Assembly: GCA_013396525.1 (NCBI GenBank)
Contig: VWYX01000735.1
Span: forward strand, 1 to 64,000
DNA from: Chaetorhynchus papuensis
Lineage: Eukaryota; Chordata; Aves; Passeriformes; Rhipiduridae
Length of the DNA stretch: 64,000 bases
Direction: 5' to 3'
The notes beneath the pieces are model-generated. The model searched no databases and had not been told where the DNA came from. It saw only the letters and a program-made list of their open reading frames with translations. The position numbers and the translations under genes are program-made. Positions 43,856 to 55,960 of the stretch are shown here, piece after piece. Every line of letters begins with the position of its first letter. The stretch's first letter is position 1.

Positions 43856-44500
43856 ATGGGCTGGAGGGGAATTCAGACCCCGGGGATTTCGTGGTGCTGC
43901 TCCTACAGCTGGGACAAGAGAGGTGCAAGGGGGAGATAAAAGGGAGGGCACGAGGAGGAAGAAAGGAAGGAGATGAAGAGAGCGAGATCAGAACATCCCT
44001 GTGACTTCCAGGGGTTAGGAAGAGCACCCGCCGAGATCCGTGACCTGGCCAAGCCATCAACCACTGCCCAGCCCCAGCTTAAAGCACAGAATTTATTATT
44101 TGTAACCCAGACAGCGGCTGTCACGGACACAGGCAGACCCTTGGGTTGCCTGGGAGCCGGGGAAGCGCTGCCAGGGCGTTGCCTTCTCCGTGGGGGAAGA
44201 ATTTCCATTTTAATTCTGCAGTTTGGGTCCCTGCACTGGCACCAGGGACACTCTGCCCTCCTGCAGAAGAACAGGAGGAGCAAAGGCAGCCCATGCAGGC
44301 ACCTCAGTGACCAGAGCAAGCACGAGGCAGGAGCAGCAACTGCAGCCCCTCTCCTGCTGAACGCCGAGCAGCCACCGGTGAAATATTAATTAGAGAAAGG
44401 AGCTGGAACTTGTAAAGATAAAAACTTCGGGAGCCGTGTTCTAATGGCTGGAGCAGTTAAAAAAGCAGAATACAATATCCAGCAAGTAGTGCTTAATCTG
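43856..44500. other. Non-coding stretch
   Basis: GC-balanced with an AT patch at 44370-44400 holding AATATTAATTAGAG. Overlapping ORFs of 138 codons on opposite strands without domains. Confidence 0.45.
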
Positions 44501-44640
44501 TTGGATCTCTCTCCCACTGGAGATTTTTAAGGAGAGATTAGAGGAACACGAGAGGAGTGCCAAGCCTGGCTGATGCTGCCTTTGAACACGCGACCTCCAG
44601 AGATTCCCCTCAGCTCTGTTTTCCTGTAATTGCATGTTGT
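44500..44640 (+). mobile_element. CR1 LINE 3' fragment (forward orientation)
   Basis: The order GGATCTCTCTCCCACTGGAG, TTTTTAAGGAGAGATTAGA, a GGCTGATGCTGCC block and GACCTCCAGAGATTCCCCTC then CTGTTTTCCTGTAATTGCATG follows the tail of a CR1 element through its 3' UTR. It is clearly diverged from the consensus and lacks a reading frame. It is a second independent avian-type retroposon in this window. Identification is from memory of the family. Confidence 0.75.
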
Positions 44641-45940
44641 GGAAGGCTCTGAAATTCAGCCTTTATTGAAAGACAAATGTAAAGCTTGAGAGAGTGCCTG
44701 AATACGAATGCAGCATCTCCCTCCCCCCCTACTCAGGATCTGGGGAAGTGATTAGGAGATCTCAGGAGCACAGTCAGGCCTCATACTGGCTCCCCACAAA
44801 CCCTCACTGCTGTTCTAATGCCTTCTTTTAACTCTCTGAGCCATCTCACATGCAAACCCAAGCACGGGCTCCTCAGGAGATGCTGTTCCATGGGATGCTC
44901 AGGCAGCCCGGGCACCAGGAGCTGCTCAGAGAAGCCTCTGCTCCCAGGCACTCGGAGGACTCATGGACTGGACAGACGAGGGGAGGAGAGGCAGAGAGGA
45001 AATAACCCCCCTGAATCCAAGGAAAATAAAGGCCGGAGCTGGAACAGAACCTGGAGATTTTAGCTCCGGTCTCCAGCAGAATTCCAGCTCCAGAATGTTC
45101 TTTATTCTGCCCTTTGTTCTGCCTCACCTTTATCACTTCAGACAGAGCAGTTCAGTGCAGCGGGCGATCAGAGGAATCCTGACTCAAAGGGCCCCAGAGG
45201 GAACCTGGCCAAGGCTCCAGCTCTGCTGATGTCCCGGGGAATGATCAGCTGAGGGTTGCAGCAGCCGTGATAAGAGGATTCCTGTTTACAGCAGCAGCCC
45301 ATAACCTGCTCTTGTTTAATGGCACCTGTTTCATCCCCAGTCTGGGAGTCTGTCACAGCCAGGGACTATAAATTACTGCCACAGCAGTTCCTCACCACCT
45401 GCAGCCTCCCTGTGACCCATAAATCTCCCTGACATCTTTTTCCGTGGCTCTTTTAATGCTCTTCATTTTCTTCCCTGCCTCCCTTCCTCCCCCTCTTTGC
45501 TCTGAAGAACCCAGCGGTTCCACCAGGAAGAGACGGGGGAAAAAAGCAGCAAGGAGCAGAAAGCAATCAGATTTTGTGGGGGAAGCTGGAGGTGAGAGCA
45601 CAGTGAGAATTAACAGCCTCTGGACACAGAGCTGGACTCCTTTAAGTGCTTTGCAGTGTGGGAGGTGCTGAGGGGCTGGCAGTGACAGTGAACTCCTCCA
45701 CAACAGCAGCAGTTTGGTCCCAGGAATCGGCTGAGCAGAGATTTCTCTGCAGAGACCACTCAGTGTTCTGAGGCACCGCAGGAGAGATTTTTGGGATGGC
45801 TGGAGGTCACTGCAGGGAACCTTGCAAGGTCCCTTTTCAGGTTCTCAGGAGTTCACAGTGACACCAAGGGCAGCAAGAATTCACTCCGTGCGTTTGGGCT
45901 TCACAGCCTCTCGCCAAACTGCAGCATCCTCTTAGCAGAG
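44640..45940. other. Non-coding stretch
   Basis: Mixed sequence with overlapping short ORFs. Nothing recognised. Confidence 0.45.
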
Positions 45941-46640
45941 AAATTGCTGAACTGATTTATGTAATAATAATTTCCCCCCACACCTCCTCACTGGACAGTC
46001 TGACCACAGCACAGATATCCTGCTCATGGGTTTTCTTGTTTCATTACTCATTTTGCTTTTTGCTCTGTTACATTTATTTGATTTAGACAATAACATCTCT
46101 GTCAAGTGCAGTTTAATTGGTATCTAAGGCCTAGTCTGCATTTACATTTTACTGGAATAATAATGTTGCTAAGGGGGAGGATATTTTTTAGAAAAGACTT
46201 ATGCTGCTCTGAACTCCTCGGTGGCTGCAATGAGGTTGGAATAAAAGTGATTTAGTCTGGTTTGCTTCTTCCCCCACTCTGTGGTAATAGCAATCTAATT
46301 ATAAAGTATGTTTATGCTGACACAATCATATCCACAATCGGGGTTTGTTCTTTCATTCTTCATTTGTCTTCATGTAAATTCTGCCGGAGGAAAACGCCAC
46401 GTGCACACAACAGACACCACCAGCAGGATCATCAGAGCCCCCAAAATCCATTTGGGTGAATTCATCAGCAGATAATTCTGTCCCCGGGGCTTTAATCTCC
46501 GAAGATCAGTTTGTGGGGACCGTAACTGCTCGATTTGCATTACAGCAGTAATAAAAGACTCCCACAGCGCTGAAAAAAATGCCATTTATGGGGCTCCCAC
46601 TTAGAAAACAGGATCAGCAGCTGCAGTGAGGGGCTGAACT
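45940..46640. promoter_or_regulatory. Longest AT-rich candidate element, with octamer
   Basis: Nearly 700 bases of unique AT-rich DNA include GTAATAATAATTTCC, GTTTAATTGG, GGAATAATAATGTTGC and CAATCTAATTATAAAG. A perfect octamer ATTTGCAT at 46533-46540 is followed by TACAGCAGTAATAAAAG. It probably comprises more than one element. Regulatory role is inferred from motif density and lack of repeats. Confidence 0.4.
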
Positions 46641-47280
46641 GCTGTTACTTACAATGGACACCAGATTCATTTAACCCTTAGAGCTCTGCACGCAGCAGAT
46701 CAGTGAAACTCCGCTGTCAAACTGCCTCGAGAAGAGAATCCCGGAGTTTCTGCCACACAATTCCCCAGTCTCCCACGGAACAGGCGAAGCAGAACAGCTG
46801 GAAAGAGCAAAGCAGGAGCTGGGCTGATGTGGCTGAGAGAAAGGTAAAATGTAGTTAATTCCTGTGGGAGGAAAAAACAATTACTGCAGTTAAAAGGATA
46901 AATAAAGTGGCCCTTGAGGGAGGATCAGCACGGGGAATGCACAATTAGGGGCAAGAAGGAACAATTGCATCAATTGGTGCTTGGCCTTGTCTCATTGAAG
47001 AGCCAGGACTGCACTTTCCCACGTGTTTGGTTTGCTTTGGTTTGGCTTTGGTGCTTTGTTTGTTTTTGGGGTCAGTTTTAACTGCCCGTGCTGGCTCTGC
47101 CCATCTGCGAGGTTGGATGCGACCCCGAGCGCTCAGATAATCCTATTTTTGTTCGGTTTAATCTCATTAAGTTCCTCAGTACCAGCCGAGATTAAAACCC
47201 ATGACCAACAAATGCTGGAATAAAGATAAAATGCAGATGGTGCTCTGTGCACCTCGGTGTCAGGGGGTTTGTAACAATTC
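46640..47280. other. Non-coding stretch with TTTGG-rich tract
   Basis: A TTTGG/TTTGT-rich low-complexity tract lies at about 47023-47067. Homeodomain-like CCGGTTTAATC/CATTAAG sites lie near 47155-47170. Nothing else recognised. Confidence 0.4.
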
Positions 47281-49140
47281 CCAAAAACGTGCAGCCCGGT
47301 GCTGGGGCTGAGGAAGGTGAGCTGCGGAGATGAAGGGCTGGGGTAACTTTTCATCTCCCAGAATAAAGACAAAACAAAGGGATTTCGGTAAAAGTTGCTC
47401 GAGTTGCCCTTGGGCCACGCAGCACGGTGTAATTCTGGGATCACAACGGGAGCATCCCCCTCGAGGCAGCCCCACAGGAGGGGATTTGGGATGAGGAATC
47501 CCGATCCTGCTGTCGGGATGGGAACGGCTGGGGATGGGAGCGCGGCTCCCGCTGGTGCCCCTGCACTGGGGTGGGAGGGGAGGTGGTGGAGGTGGGGAGA
47601 GCCTTGCCTGGGTTCTGGGGGACGAAAAGCAGCTGGGCTGGGTGGCAGCAGCACAGGGATGGAGCCGGGGGCTCTCGGAGGTGCCCAAATCCATCCCAGC
47701 TCCCAGGGAGGCTGAGGGGAGGCCAGGGCAGAGCAGCCTCGGCCGCCGTTGCCGTGACAAATAATGACAGAAAATGACTGAAGCCTTTCACAGGCAATGC
47801 TGCAATAAAAAAAATATCCCGGGGGTGGTAACTGGGCTGGGCCCTGGCAGGGCTGGGCAGGCCTGAGGGCTCTGTGGGATGCACGAGCTCTGGGAGGAAG
47901 GTGGAGCTCCCAAGGAGCTTCCGGGCAGGATTTTAATTTGGTTTTAGAATGAAGTTGCTTTGGCCGCTCTCCCTTCGTTAAATCCTTGTTGCTGATGATG
48001 TTTGTGAGCTGCTCCTCCCAGGACAGGGTGTGCAGGGCAGGAAATGAACCTCAGCCTGCACTGGGCTGTTTGAAATGATGGTGAAACAGGCACGGCTCTC
48101 TTCAGTGGGACAAAGGCAGGAATGGCACATTTCCTGCAGTATTCAAATAATCCCGTGCATTTCTGGGGTTTTCCCCTTCTCCAGTCATTCTAAATAGATT
48201 GTACAAGATCTGAAGGTACCTCACACTCACAGGCCTGATTTTTAGGCACCGTACAAACACACAGAGCTGCGGTTTCCTCTGCCGCTTCAAACACCACGCT
48301 CACACTTTTATCTCTGAAAAAAAAACCCACCCTGAACGAGTTAGCACCAATTTCAATGAAAAAGAAATAATCCAGCAGTGTGAGAAGTCCATAATTTGCA
48401 GGCTCCTGCTGCTCCCCTTGGCCTGTAATGACCAAAGGCTGTCGGAATGTCACAATTCCAACGGGGAGCGAAGTTACAGCCGTAGCACTGTGTGTGAAGG
48501 CATCAAACATTCATGACCCTATCTGAGGCTTTCTAGTCCATAAACCTTCTCTGAACTCAAGTAATGGAGTGATCAGAAAGACAGAGCAGCTGTTCACGGG
48601 ACCTGTGTGACATTCACGGGCTCCGCCGGAACGTTCCGGGGCACGGAGCACCTTGGGATAATCGGGGCTGGTGTGTAAAATATGAGCCAGGCCTCAACTT
48701 TTGGCTTTTTCCAGTCTTCTTCCCCCAGGTTTGAGGACAAGCACGTTGTTTGGTGCAGCACCAGAGAGGCGAAGGCGCTGGGACAGCACACCCTGGGGGC
48801 CCCTGAGCTCTGCTTTAATTCCAGTAACGCATCCCCTGGACGGACACAGCAGCAAATCTGAGGAGAAGGAAGGTCTGAGGCTGTGAAGAGCTCTCTGTGT
48901 GCTCAGCACCCAGCTGCTGTCAGGGGGCTCAGCCTGAGGCTGGGATTTATTTGCGTGCAGAGCCAGCGGGGCGTTCTGTTTTCCATATGGCAGCAGGGCA
49001 ATAGGATTTGGGGGCATTTTGCTGGGCCAAACCTCGCCAGGCAGCTGGAAATCTCCTGCTCCCGTGTCCCTGCAGAGCAGCCCTGGCTCTGCGTGTGTCT
49101 GATGCCCAAATCCTGCTGCTGCCTGAGCTTTGCACTGAAT
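47280..49140. other. Non-coding GC-rich stretch
   Basis: ORFs up to 173 codons overlap on both strands between 47133 and 47884 with proline/serine-rich composition and no domain. A G-rich tract at about 47567-47598 has several G runs but one long loop. The rest is unremarkable. Confidence 0.45.
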
Positions 49141-49700
49141 ATTTCACCCCGGGCCTGTGTAAACTTTGGAGCATCACACTTGCACGTAAATAATTTATGG
49201 GAAACATCCTACAGATTTCAGGCCCTGCCCTTTTGGCACCTGCTCTCTCGTCTGTGGATGTCGCTCGTGTCGCACAGGGCTGGGATAAATGAGCTTCCCC
49301 GTGAATTGGTTGTGGTGGATTTTAGGAGAAAGCAGAAGTAGCTGTTACCCACGTAAATATGCAAAACTTTTCTGGTAACAAACTAGAAAAAAAAAAAGGC
49401 TAATTAGTGTAATTACTGTCATTATAATTCTAATTTAATGGCACAGACTTGTATTGCAGCAACATCAGAGCTGTCACATTTGCAAACTGCATAATTATAT
49501 GTATTAAGTGCTGTCTCTGTTGCATCCAGTGTATGAAATGGGCTGTTACCTTAGAGTGCTCCAAAAGAGAAGTCAAGATGTCACTAAAGGGCTGACTTCT
49601 CCTTGATTTTTCTGATTGCCAGCAAAGGGTGAAACAAAAAGCCCGTCTAAATAAACGTCTTTTCAAAATTTCCTTGATAAAATTCGTAAATGGATGGTGA
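49140..49700. promoter_or_regulatory. AT-rich candidate conserved non-coding element
   Basis: The core at 49385-49520 carries GGCTAATTAGTGTAATTACTG, in which two TAATTA cores lie in tandem nine bases apart, then GTCATTATAATTCTAATTTAATGG and CATAATTATATG. Dense homeodomain sites in unique DNA. Role inferred. Confidence 0.4.
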
Positions 49701-50260
49701 GCTGGAAACGCTGAATGAAATCGTTCCAGGCTTGTCAAAGAACTCCAAGGCCTGGCAGCGCAGCCACAGAGGAGCAGTTACCAGGGTGGAAATGTGCTTT
49801 GGTCGTGTACTGAACAAGCAGCTCTTGGCTGAGTGCAGGCTCACACGGAGTGAGGACTTAAGAGTGGTCAGAAAGTTCTCCCAGAATCTGCTGTGCACTG
49901 AGAGGTTGGTTCGTCCCTCAGGCAACGCTGAATTCTCCTCATGCAGCGTTCGAAAACGGGGCTTGTGTTTGTCACAAGTGGCAGGGCAGGGATGGTGACG
50001 CTGCTTCCTTGGCTTGGCCCAGTGCTCCCAGTGGGATTCGCTGCCTGGGCTGGGAACAGACACAGCCCAGAGCCCTCAGCCAAAGCCTTCAGCTCTCGTT
50101 GAGGAGGAACAGAAAACTCAGAGAGGAGCAGAGTTTTGACGTGACCCAGATGAAATTTCGAGCCTGAATCTTTGAACTGGGTTTTATTCCCTCCGACCAT
50201 GACATGTTGCACGCCCTCTGCGAGCCCCCAGCCCTCCTCCAGCAGGCTGGGGAAGAGCAT
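49700..50260. other. Non-coding stretch
   Basis: ORFs of 102-138 codons overlap on opposite strands, without domains. Nothing recognised. Confidence 0.45.
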
Positions 50261-50600
50261 CCTGTGAGACTTCCTTCGTTAATATGTATTTATGCTTCTG
50301 GAGCACTCTTGACTGTTTGTTTTCTCCCCCTTTCCACATAAAAAATGAGTTGCTTTTGTAGCGCTCAGCATTGTGTTATGAATATTAATCCAGAGGGTTT
50401 ATTTTTGTTATTCTAAATCTGCCTGTATCCTTTGTGAGAAGAAAAATGGGACATAATTAATCTCTCTGTTAATCTTGATATTTGCATGGAACAAGTGAAA
50501 CAAGCTCTTCAAACCACTTGGTTGACTCTTAAGAAGTATTTACACTGCAGTTCGGAGGGAAACTCGAGGGCTTATTTATTTATTTATTTTCATCATCTAA
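50260..50600. promoter_or_regulatory. Candidate conserved element with octamer
   Basis: AT-rich unique DNA with GAATATTAATCC, ACATAATTAATC, TGTTAATCTTG and a perfect octamer ATTTGCAT at 50480-50487. A short (TTTA)n run closes the block. POU and homeodomain sites lie within 35 bases. Confidence 0.4.
50572..50590 (+). repeat. Short (TTTA)n microsatellite
   Basis: Four to five TTTA units. Confidence 0.8.
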
Positions 50601-51360
50601 GATCCAATAGACACAGTGGGAGGCAAATTTTTCTAATTCCCAGGGAGTTTTATGTGGCTCAGTGCAGCGGGGGGAGGATGAATCCAGAAGTGCCCACAGG
50701 AGAAGGAGTGGGAAGTCTCCAGACTGGAAAAGGGAACTTTTCCTGGAAAAGTTTTCCCCGGAAAAGGAACCCCCTGGCAGCTCAGCCCATAAACCCGGGG
50801 CACAGCTCAGGGCAGCCGGACAAGGGACACTCTCCAGGTTTACACCCAGATCAGGTGTGTGGGAATCTGCTTTCGGGTCAGACACGGGGGTGACTCTGGA
50901 TGTTCTTGGGCATGGTGCTCCCCGTCCCCGTCCCCTGCCTCGGGGAGAGGTGTGGAGGGCTGCTACAGGAATAATTCTTTCCAAAGCCGAGTCCTGTGTG
51001 TGAAAATGTGAGAGCCAAGCCTGGCCCTGGTGTCTCCCTGCGGTGGGGATGTGGAGCAGAAGGAGAGCAGTGTTTTATTGCCACTGTCACCAGCCAGGTG
51101 TGGACCAGCCCCTGCACAACCTCCCTCCGAAGTTCATCTCTTCAGAACATCTCTGCCAAATTGCTGAGGGGTCTCTTCTGCTCCTGCCAAATACCCCTTG
51201 ACTGGGCAGGGAGCTGGGAGCAGCCTTGATGGCTCTGGGGTTTGTTTCCTGAGGAACTCGGGTTCCTCTGCTCACCAGAATGACTTTCCAGGGGTGTGTG
51301 AATGAACAGAGAGGAGCCCCCGTCACTCCCTGTAAAATGCTTTTGGGTTGCTGCTCTGTG
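50600..51360. other. Non-coding stretch
   Basis: GC-rich with overlapping ORFs up to 134 codons, no domain recognised. Confidence 0.45.
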
Positions 51361-51800
51361 CAACTTCCCATCCCTCAGCAGCGTTTTTAATGTGATTTAA
51401 ATCCTTTCGATGACTTCTCTGTGGACTGAAGAACGTGGAAAATAACAATATATAGTGGACACCTTGCCTGGGAATGCAGCTTCTCCCGAGTCTCCGAAGT
51501 GTAATTGAGTTAATAACTGGTTAACTGCTTGCTAATGTATAATTTTCTCATTTAGGCAAGGAAGTTGTAATTAACACATACGGCCTACGGATACATGCAG
51601 GGGTGGGAGGGGAGGGCAGGGAGGATGTGTCTCATTTTCCTCCCTCTTTTTCCAAGTATGGATAGATTAAAATGTCTTCTTCTGTGGGAATTACATTTTA
51701 ATGAACTCTAATATGTACAGATCCCTTTAACGAAGGGGTTTTATCAGTTCTTTTAATTACAAGGACCAGCTTGAAGCAAAAGGGCTTGAAAAGCTTTGTA
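51360..51800. promoter_or_regulatory. AT-rich candidate conserved element around a G-quadruplex
   Basis: AT-rich unique DNA with GAGTTAATAACTGGTTAAC, GTTGTAATTAACAC and TTTTAATTACAAGG, interrupted by the G-rich tract at 51600-51621. Homeodomain sites flank it on both sides. Confidence 0.35.
51600..51621 (+). other. G-quadruplex-forming motif
   Basis: Five G runs of three or four are separated by loops of one or two bases, which predicts a very stable quadruplex. It is embedded in AT-rich DNA, an unusual setting. Confidence 0.8.
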
Positions 51801-52180
51801 TTTAGGAGGAAAAAAGGGAGAGGGGGGCGAATCTCCACGGCGAAGGACCTGTCCTTCCACTCGTGCTGCGATGTGGAATCCTCTCTCAATAATTCACTCT
51901 GGGGAGGTCTCCAAATTCCCCTGCTGCTGCTGGAGATCCCATTCTTCCCTTTTCTCCCCCAAATCCCCCAAGGGATTTCAGCCTTGGAGGCTGCAGATCC
52001 CTTTTCCCACTGTCAGCTGCGGATGTTTCCTGCCGGGCAGGATCCTGAATTCCCAAAGTCTCAGGCTGTGGCACCCTCTGAGCTTCGAGCAGTCACTCGG
52101 TGCCTGTAATGTCACCCTCTGGCAGCAGGTGTCCCTTCAAGCTCGCCAATACTCTGCATTTATATTTGTATTTTTATATA
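51800..52180. other. Non-coding spacer
   Basis: ORFs of 112 and 131 codons overlap in different frames without domains. Nothing recognised. Confidence 0.45.
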
Positions 52181-52420
52181 CGTGTGTGTGAGGGATATCG
52201 CAGAGATTGTCTTGAATGAAACGCCTCCTGCGAATGCCCCAGATTTTATCTTTAGTTTTTTAATGGCGTAGTCTGAGGAGTTGATTGGGGGGGTTTGTCA
52301 ATAACATTCTGTAAAAAGATTTTTAAAAAGAAATAAAAAACCAGCTGTTGATGACCCACTTTCCACAAATGTGAAATAACGGTCTAAAAACACTCGTGTG
52401 TTTTTTGGGATGAAGGAACT
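52180..52420. promoter_or_regulatory. Weak AT-rich candidate element
   Basis: AT-rich with T and A tracts, GTTTTTTAATGGCG and TGTCAATAACATTC. Weak evidence. Confidence 0.22.
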
Positions 52421-54500
52421 CCTGTTCGTTCTGGAGGGAAGGCTGAGCAGAGGCAGGGTGTGAGTGCTTTGTTCCAAAAATCCCCCGTGTGTGTCCGTGT
52501 TCCCTCCCTCCACACACGACGAGACCTCCAGATCTCGGGGTTTCGCTGCCGTTTGTTCTCATCAGTAAAATTGGTCTCATTCTGGAAAAATGAAAATGCC
52601 ACTGGAAAGGGAGCCTGGGATTTCCTGTTCCACGTGTGGGCTGCTGATTTTTGGCACCTCTGAACAAGCCCAGCTCCTGGGCCGTGCAGGGGAAGCTGCT
52701 CTGGGTTGGGGGCTCCCTTCAGGTGCTTTGTAGGTTGGATAGAGGGAGGTTAAAGCTTGGTCCCAGAGGAACAAATGGGTTGTCCTGGCCAGGTTCGGCA
52801 GAGCAGATCAGCCCTGCCCCGATCTCCAGCTGAAGCCCTGCGGAGAGAGTGCCTGGGCTGAATTTTGGGTTGAATTTTGCCTCTTCCTCCAGCAGGGATC
52901 ACTCCGATGTTCTCCACCCGCACTCGCACCTGCCGGAGCCCGCAGCACCCAGGGGGTTCTGGGGGAGCTCATTCCTCATTAACTGCAGATGGTTTCCAAC
53001 GCTCAGAAATATAAATAACAGACACCTACGATGGGAAGAAGCAATAAATGCCTCAGACTCTCCTGGGCTGTGCTCTGTCTTCCTGTGCCTCCCCCCCTCC
53101 TGCTCCTCTTTTGGAGCTCCTTCTGCGAGGGCCGTGACAGCCATTTCCCAGAATGTTCCTCTCCGTGTCGGTCTCCTGGTGCCATTCTGAGCTCCCAGAG
53201 TTGTAAATAAGTGCCTGGTTGCCGGGGTGACGGGCATTTGATGATAGTCAGTTGAATAAATAAATATGCTGGGAAATTAAACCTCCTGGGTTTGCCGGTC
53301 CCTGAGCTGCTGCCGCCCTGGAGGGAGGCTGGAACCCTCCTGGCTGCTCCTCTGCTCTGGGCAGAAGGACACAGAAACCTCACCCTGAGATGGGAACCCT
53401 CCTGGCTGCTCCTCTGAGGGACTGGAATTGTCCCTGCAGGTGCCAGCCTGGGGACAAACCCCAGCCCAGGCCCTCAGCACGCCCCAGCTGCTGCGGCTGC
53501 CCCTGTGCTACCCTTGGAACACACGAACTTCTTTAATTCTGGGGGTTAATTGGGGCAGCACAGCGCCAGGGCTCCCCACTTCCTCCAGCAGCTCTGGAGA
53601 GGTTTTGTGCCCCAGCAGCTCCAGCAAACCCCGCGTTCAGTGGATGATCCTGCCCAGGGCTGTGGTTCGATCAGTCACCCCCCATTTGACTCCGGATAAA
53701 TCGCTCTGCTCGCTGCCATTGACCTTTTCACGGAGGAGGATTTAAGAGCCCCACGAGTGCCCCGTGTTTACAGTGGGAGTTTCTGAAGGGGCTGTGGGGG
53801 CTGCACACAGCCAGGAGTGCTCCTGGGACGTGGATCTCCCTCCCCAGAGGGAAAGGACAGCGCCTCGGAGCTGCGAAGGGCAGCGGGGAGGTGGGAAAGG
53901 CTGAACCCTGCAGGGGCAGGTCAGCGAGGACACACGATGGGAGCTGCTCCAGGAATGAGTTCCAGGTGTCTCCATGGGCTGGCAGGAACGAGGGAAGCAG
54001 GAAGGAGGGAAGCAGGAATGAGCTCGGAGCTCCCACTTTGCTGTTTGCAGGAGCCCAAGCTGGGATCATCTCCACGCTGCTCCAAGCTGCTTCTCCCCCT
54101 CCCTCAATAAAGGGTGGACTCAAACTGCTCCTCACAGACAGGGATTTACCTGGGGAGTGAAAATGAGTTGCAGTCATTTCTTTACCAAAACTTTCATTTT
54201 TGTCCCATGGCCACATTGGGGACTGCTGTGGGAAAGTCACAGTACGACTGTGGGGCCACAGCCCACGGGGGAAAAACAACTTCTTCCACACAGAAAAGCT
54301 CCTTGCCACCAGGAAAACGCCCTGGAGGTCAGTCTGCAGAAAAAAACCCACTTGGCAAGAACTCCAGCCTTGAGCAAACTGGGTTTGAGATGAATTAAAG
54401 AGCCTTGGCTGAAGCTCAGTGCTGGGATCTCCGTTTCCATCCTCCAGGAGTTCAGTCAGTGCTCCCACAAAGCTGCGTCAGGCCCTCGCCAGCAGCCTAA
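52420..54500. other. Non-coding stretch
   Basis: GC-rich, with overlapping ORFs up to 246 codons (minus strand 53728-54468) that show no recognisable domain. A short AT patch at 53200-53285 has GTTGAATAAATAAATATGC. The 24-base direct repeat at 53331 and 53393 is listed separately. Confidence 0.4.
53331..53416 (+). repeat. 24-base exact direct repeat 62 bp apart
   Basis: The same 24 bases, beginning GGAACCCTCCTGGCTGC, occur at 53331-53354 and 53393-53416. This could be the remains of a local tandem duplication. Confidence 0.85.
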
Positions 54501-55080
54501 CGAGCCTCTTCCAAGGGGATTCATAATTAATGAACATGTGAGGTGGTGTCAGCTCTAATGATCTCTGACTTCCTCGATCTCTATTTATTTTCTGAGGCCT
54601 TCCCCGTGCGGTGGCTGCTGTCATCCCGCTCCAGCCCCAGTTTATAAATGGGATGTGACAGGGGGAAATGGAGCCTGCAGTGACTCTCTCGCTGTGCAGC
54701 TCCTCAGCTGCACGGCCAGGAACCCTGAGAGAACCCAAAAATGTGTCCTGAGCCCAAACCTGGGCAAGCCTGCTTGGCTTAAACTCCCAAACCCTGAAAA
54801 ATAAAGCTCCCTTTACAGGCAAAGAGAGGTCTCCTCCTAATAAAGCCCATTCTGAGGGTTTTTCCTTAAACAGATCTTCACTGCTTTTCCTTTCTTTTGG
54901 GATTTGAAGGGATTAGAACACGCTGTGTGGGAAATAAAAATGTACAGCTCAGTTGGCCAGCGTGGGGTTCTCTTTTCCCGGCCACCAGATGTTTTTGTAT
55001 CCTCAAAGATAATCAAAATGTTGCGGGAGCACTAAAAGCACATCCCAGCGCTACGGGGTGACAGCAGTGAAGGAGAAATG
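54500..55080. promoter_or_regulatory. Weak candidate elements in AT-richer patches
   Basis: Patches at 54510-54600 (CATAATTAATGAACATG, GCTCTAATGATC) and 54880-55040 are AT-richer than their surroundings. Evidence is weak and limited to motif presence. Confidence 0.22.
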
Positions 55081-55960
55081 ACACACGGCAGGATTTCCAC
55101 GTGCAGATGCACATAATCCCACCTGGCTTTGCTCTGCCACTGCTGCTTTAAGGGCCTTCCTGGGCCTCCTGGGGCTCTGGGAGCACAATCCATCCTCACA
55201 CACCAGCCCAGTGAGCTCTGTCTGGGTGTGCCTCGCGCTCAGGTTCTCACTTTCTCCCCCGGGACGCCGAGGAATGGATTTCCCATCCCATCCAAGGACA
55301 TCCATTATTGCAGTTCACGAGTTCCTCACAAGCAGTTTGCTGCTTTCCCGCAGGCACCTTCATTTCCAATTTCCAGCAGGAGAGCCCCGGTGAAAATCCC
55401 CATCAGCGTGGGGAGCGCTTGGAGCCGGGCTATTGATTTATGCCTGGGGTGGGGAGGTTAATTAAATGGGAATTTTAAGCCAACAACATGATTAGGGGAG
55501 TGAGGAAACCTGAATTCATGAATACTTCCAGGGCTGCTGAAAGCATTTAAAGTGAAGGAAGACTGGAAAAGCCCTGCCCGTCACTGGCACCGGGTTCACA
55601 GTGGGGTCTGTGGTTCTGCAGGGGGGTCCTGGGCCCTCCAGTCCAGCTGGGGGTGGGTTTGTGTTTGATGTTGGCATCAGCACCCCGTGTGGTGCCTGAC
55701 GGGCACTTCTCTTACCAATTCTGCCTTTGTTCCCTGCCTTTTCCTCCCCTTTTTTTCCTTTCCACAGGTAATTCTGGGCATCTCTGAACCATGGGCTGTG
55801 CAAAGCCTGAACCCCTCTGGCTGCACCCCTGAGGTGCTGCTGATTCCCCCTCACTGAGGGATTCCAGGGACCCTGGGATGCAGCTGCTCCAAGGAGCTGC
55901 TTTTGCCTGGTTATTTCAGAAGGAATCCTGCTCAGATGTTTTCCTTCCACGTACAAGCAC
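55080..55960. other. Non-coding stretch
   Basis: GC-balanced with a TAATTA core near 55457. A good polypyrimidine tract ending CCACAG lies near 55768 but is followed by GTAATT and no open domain-bearing frame. Not called. Confidence 0.42.

Noticed and set aside
55755..55960. Exon after the CCACAG polypyrimidine tract
   Set aside because: The acceptor looks good, but downstream frames have no donor, no recognised peptide and an early stop in most frames.
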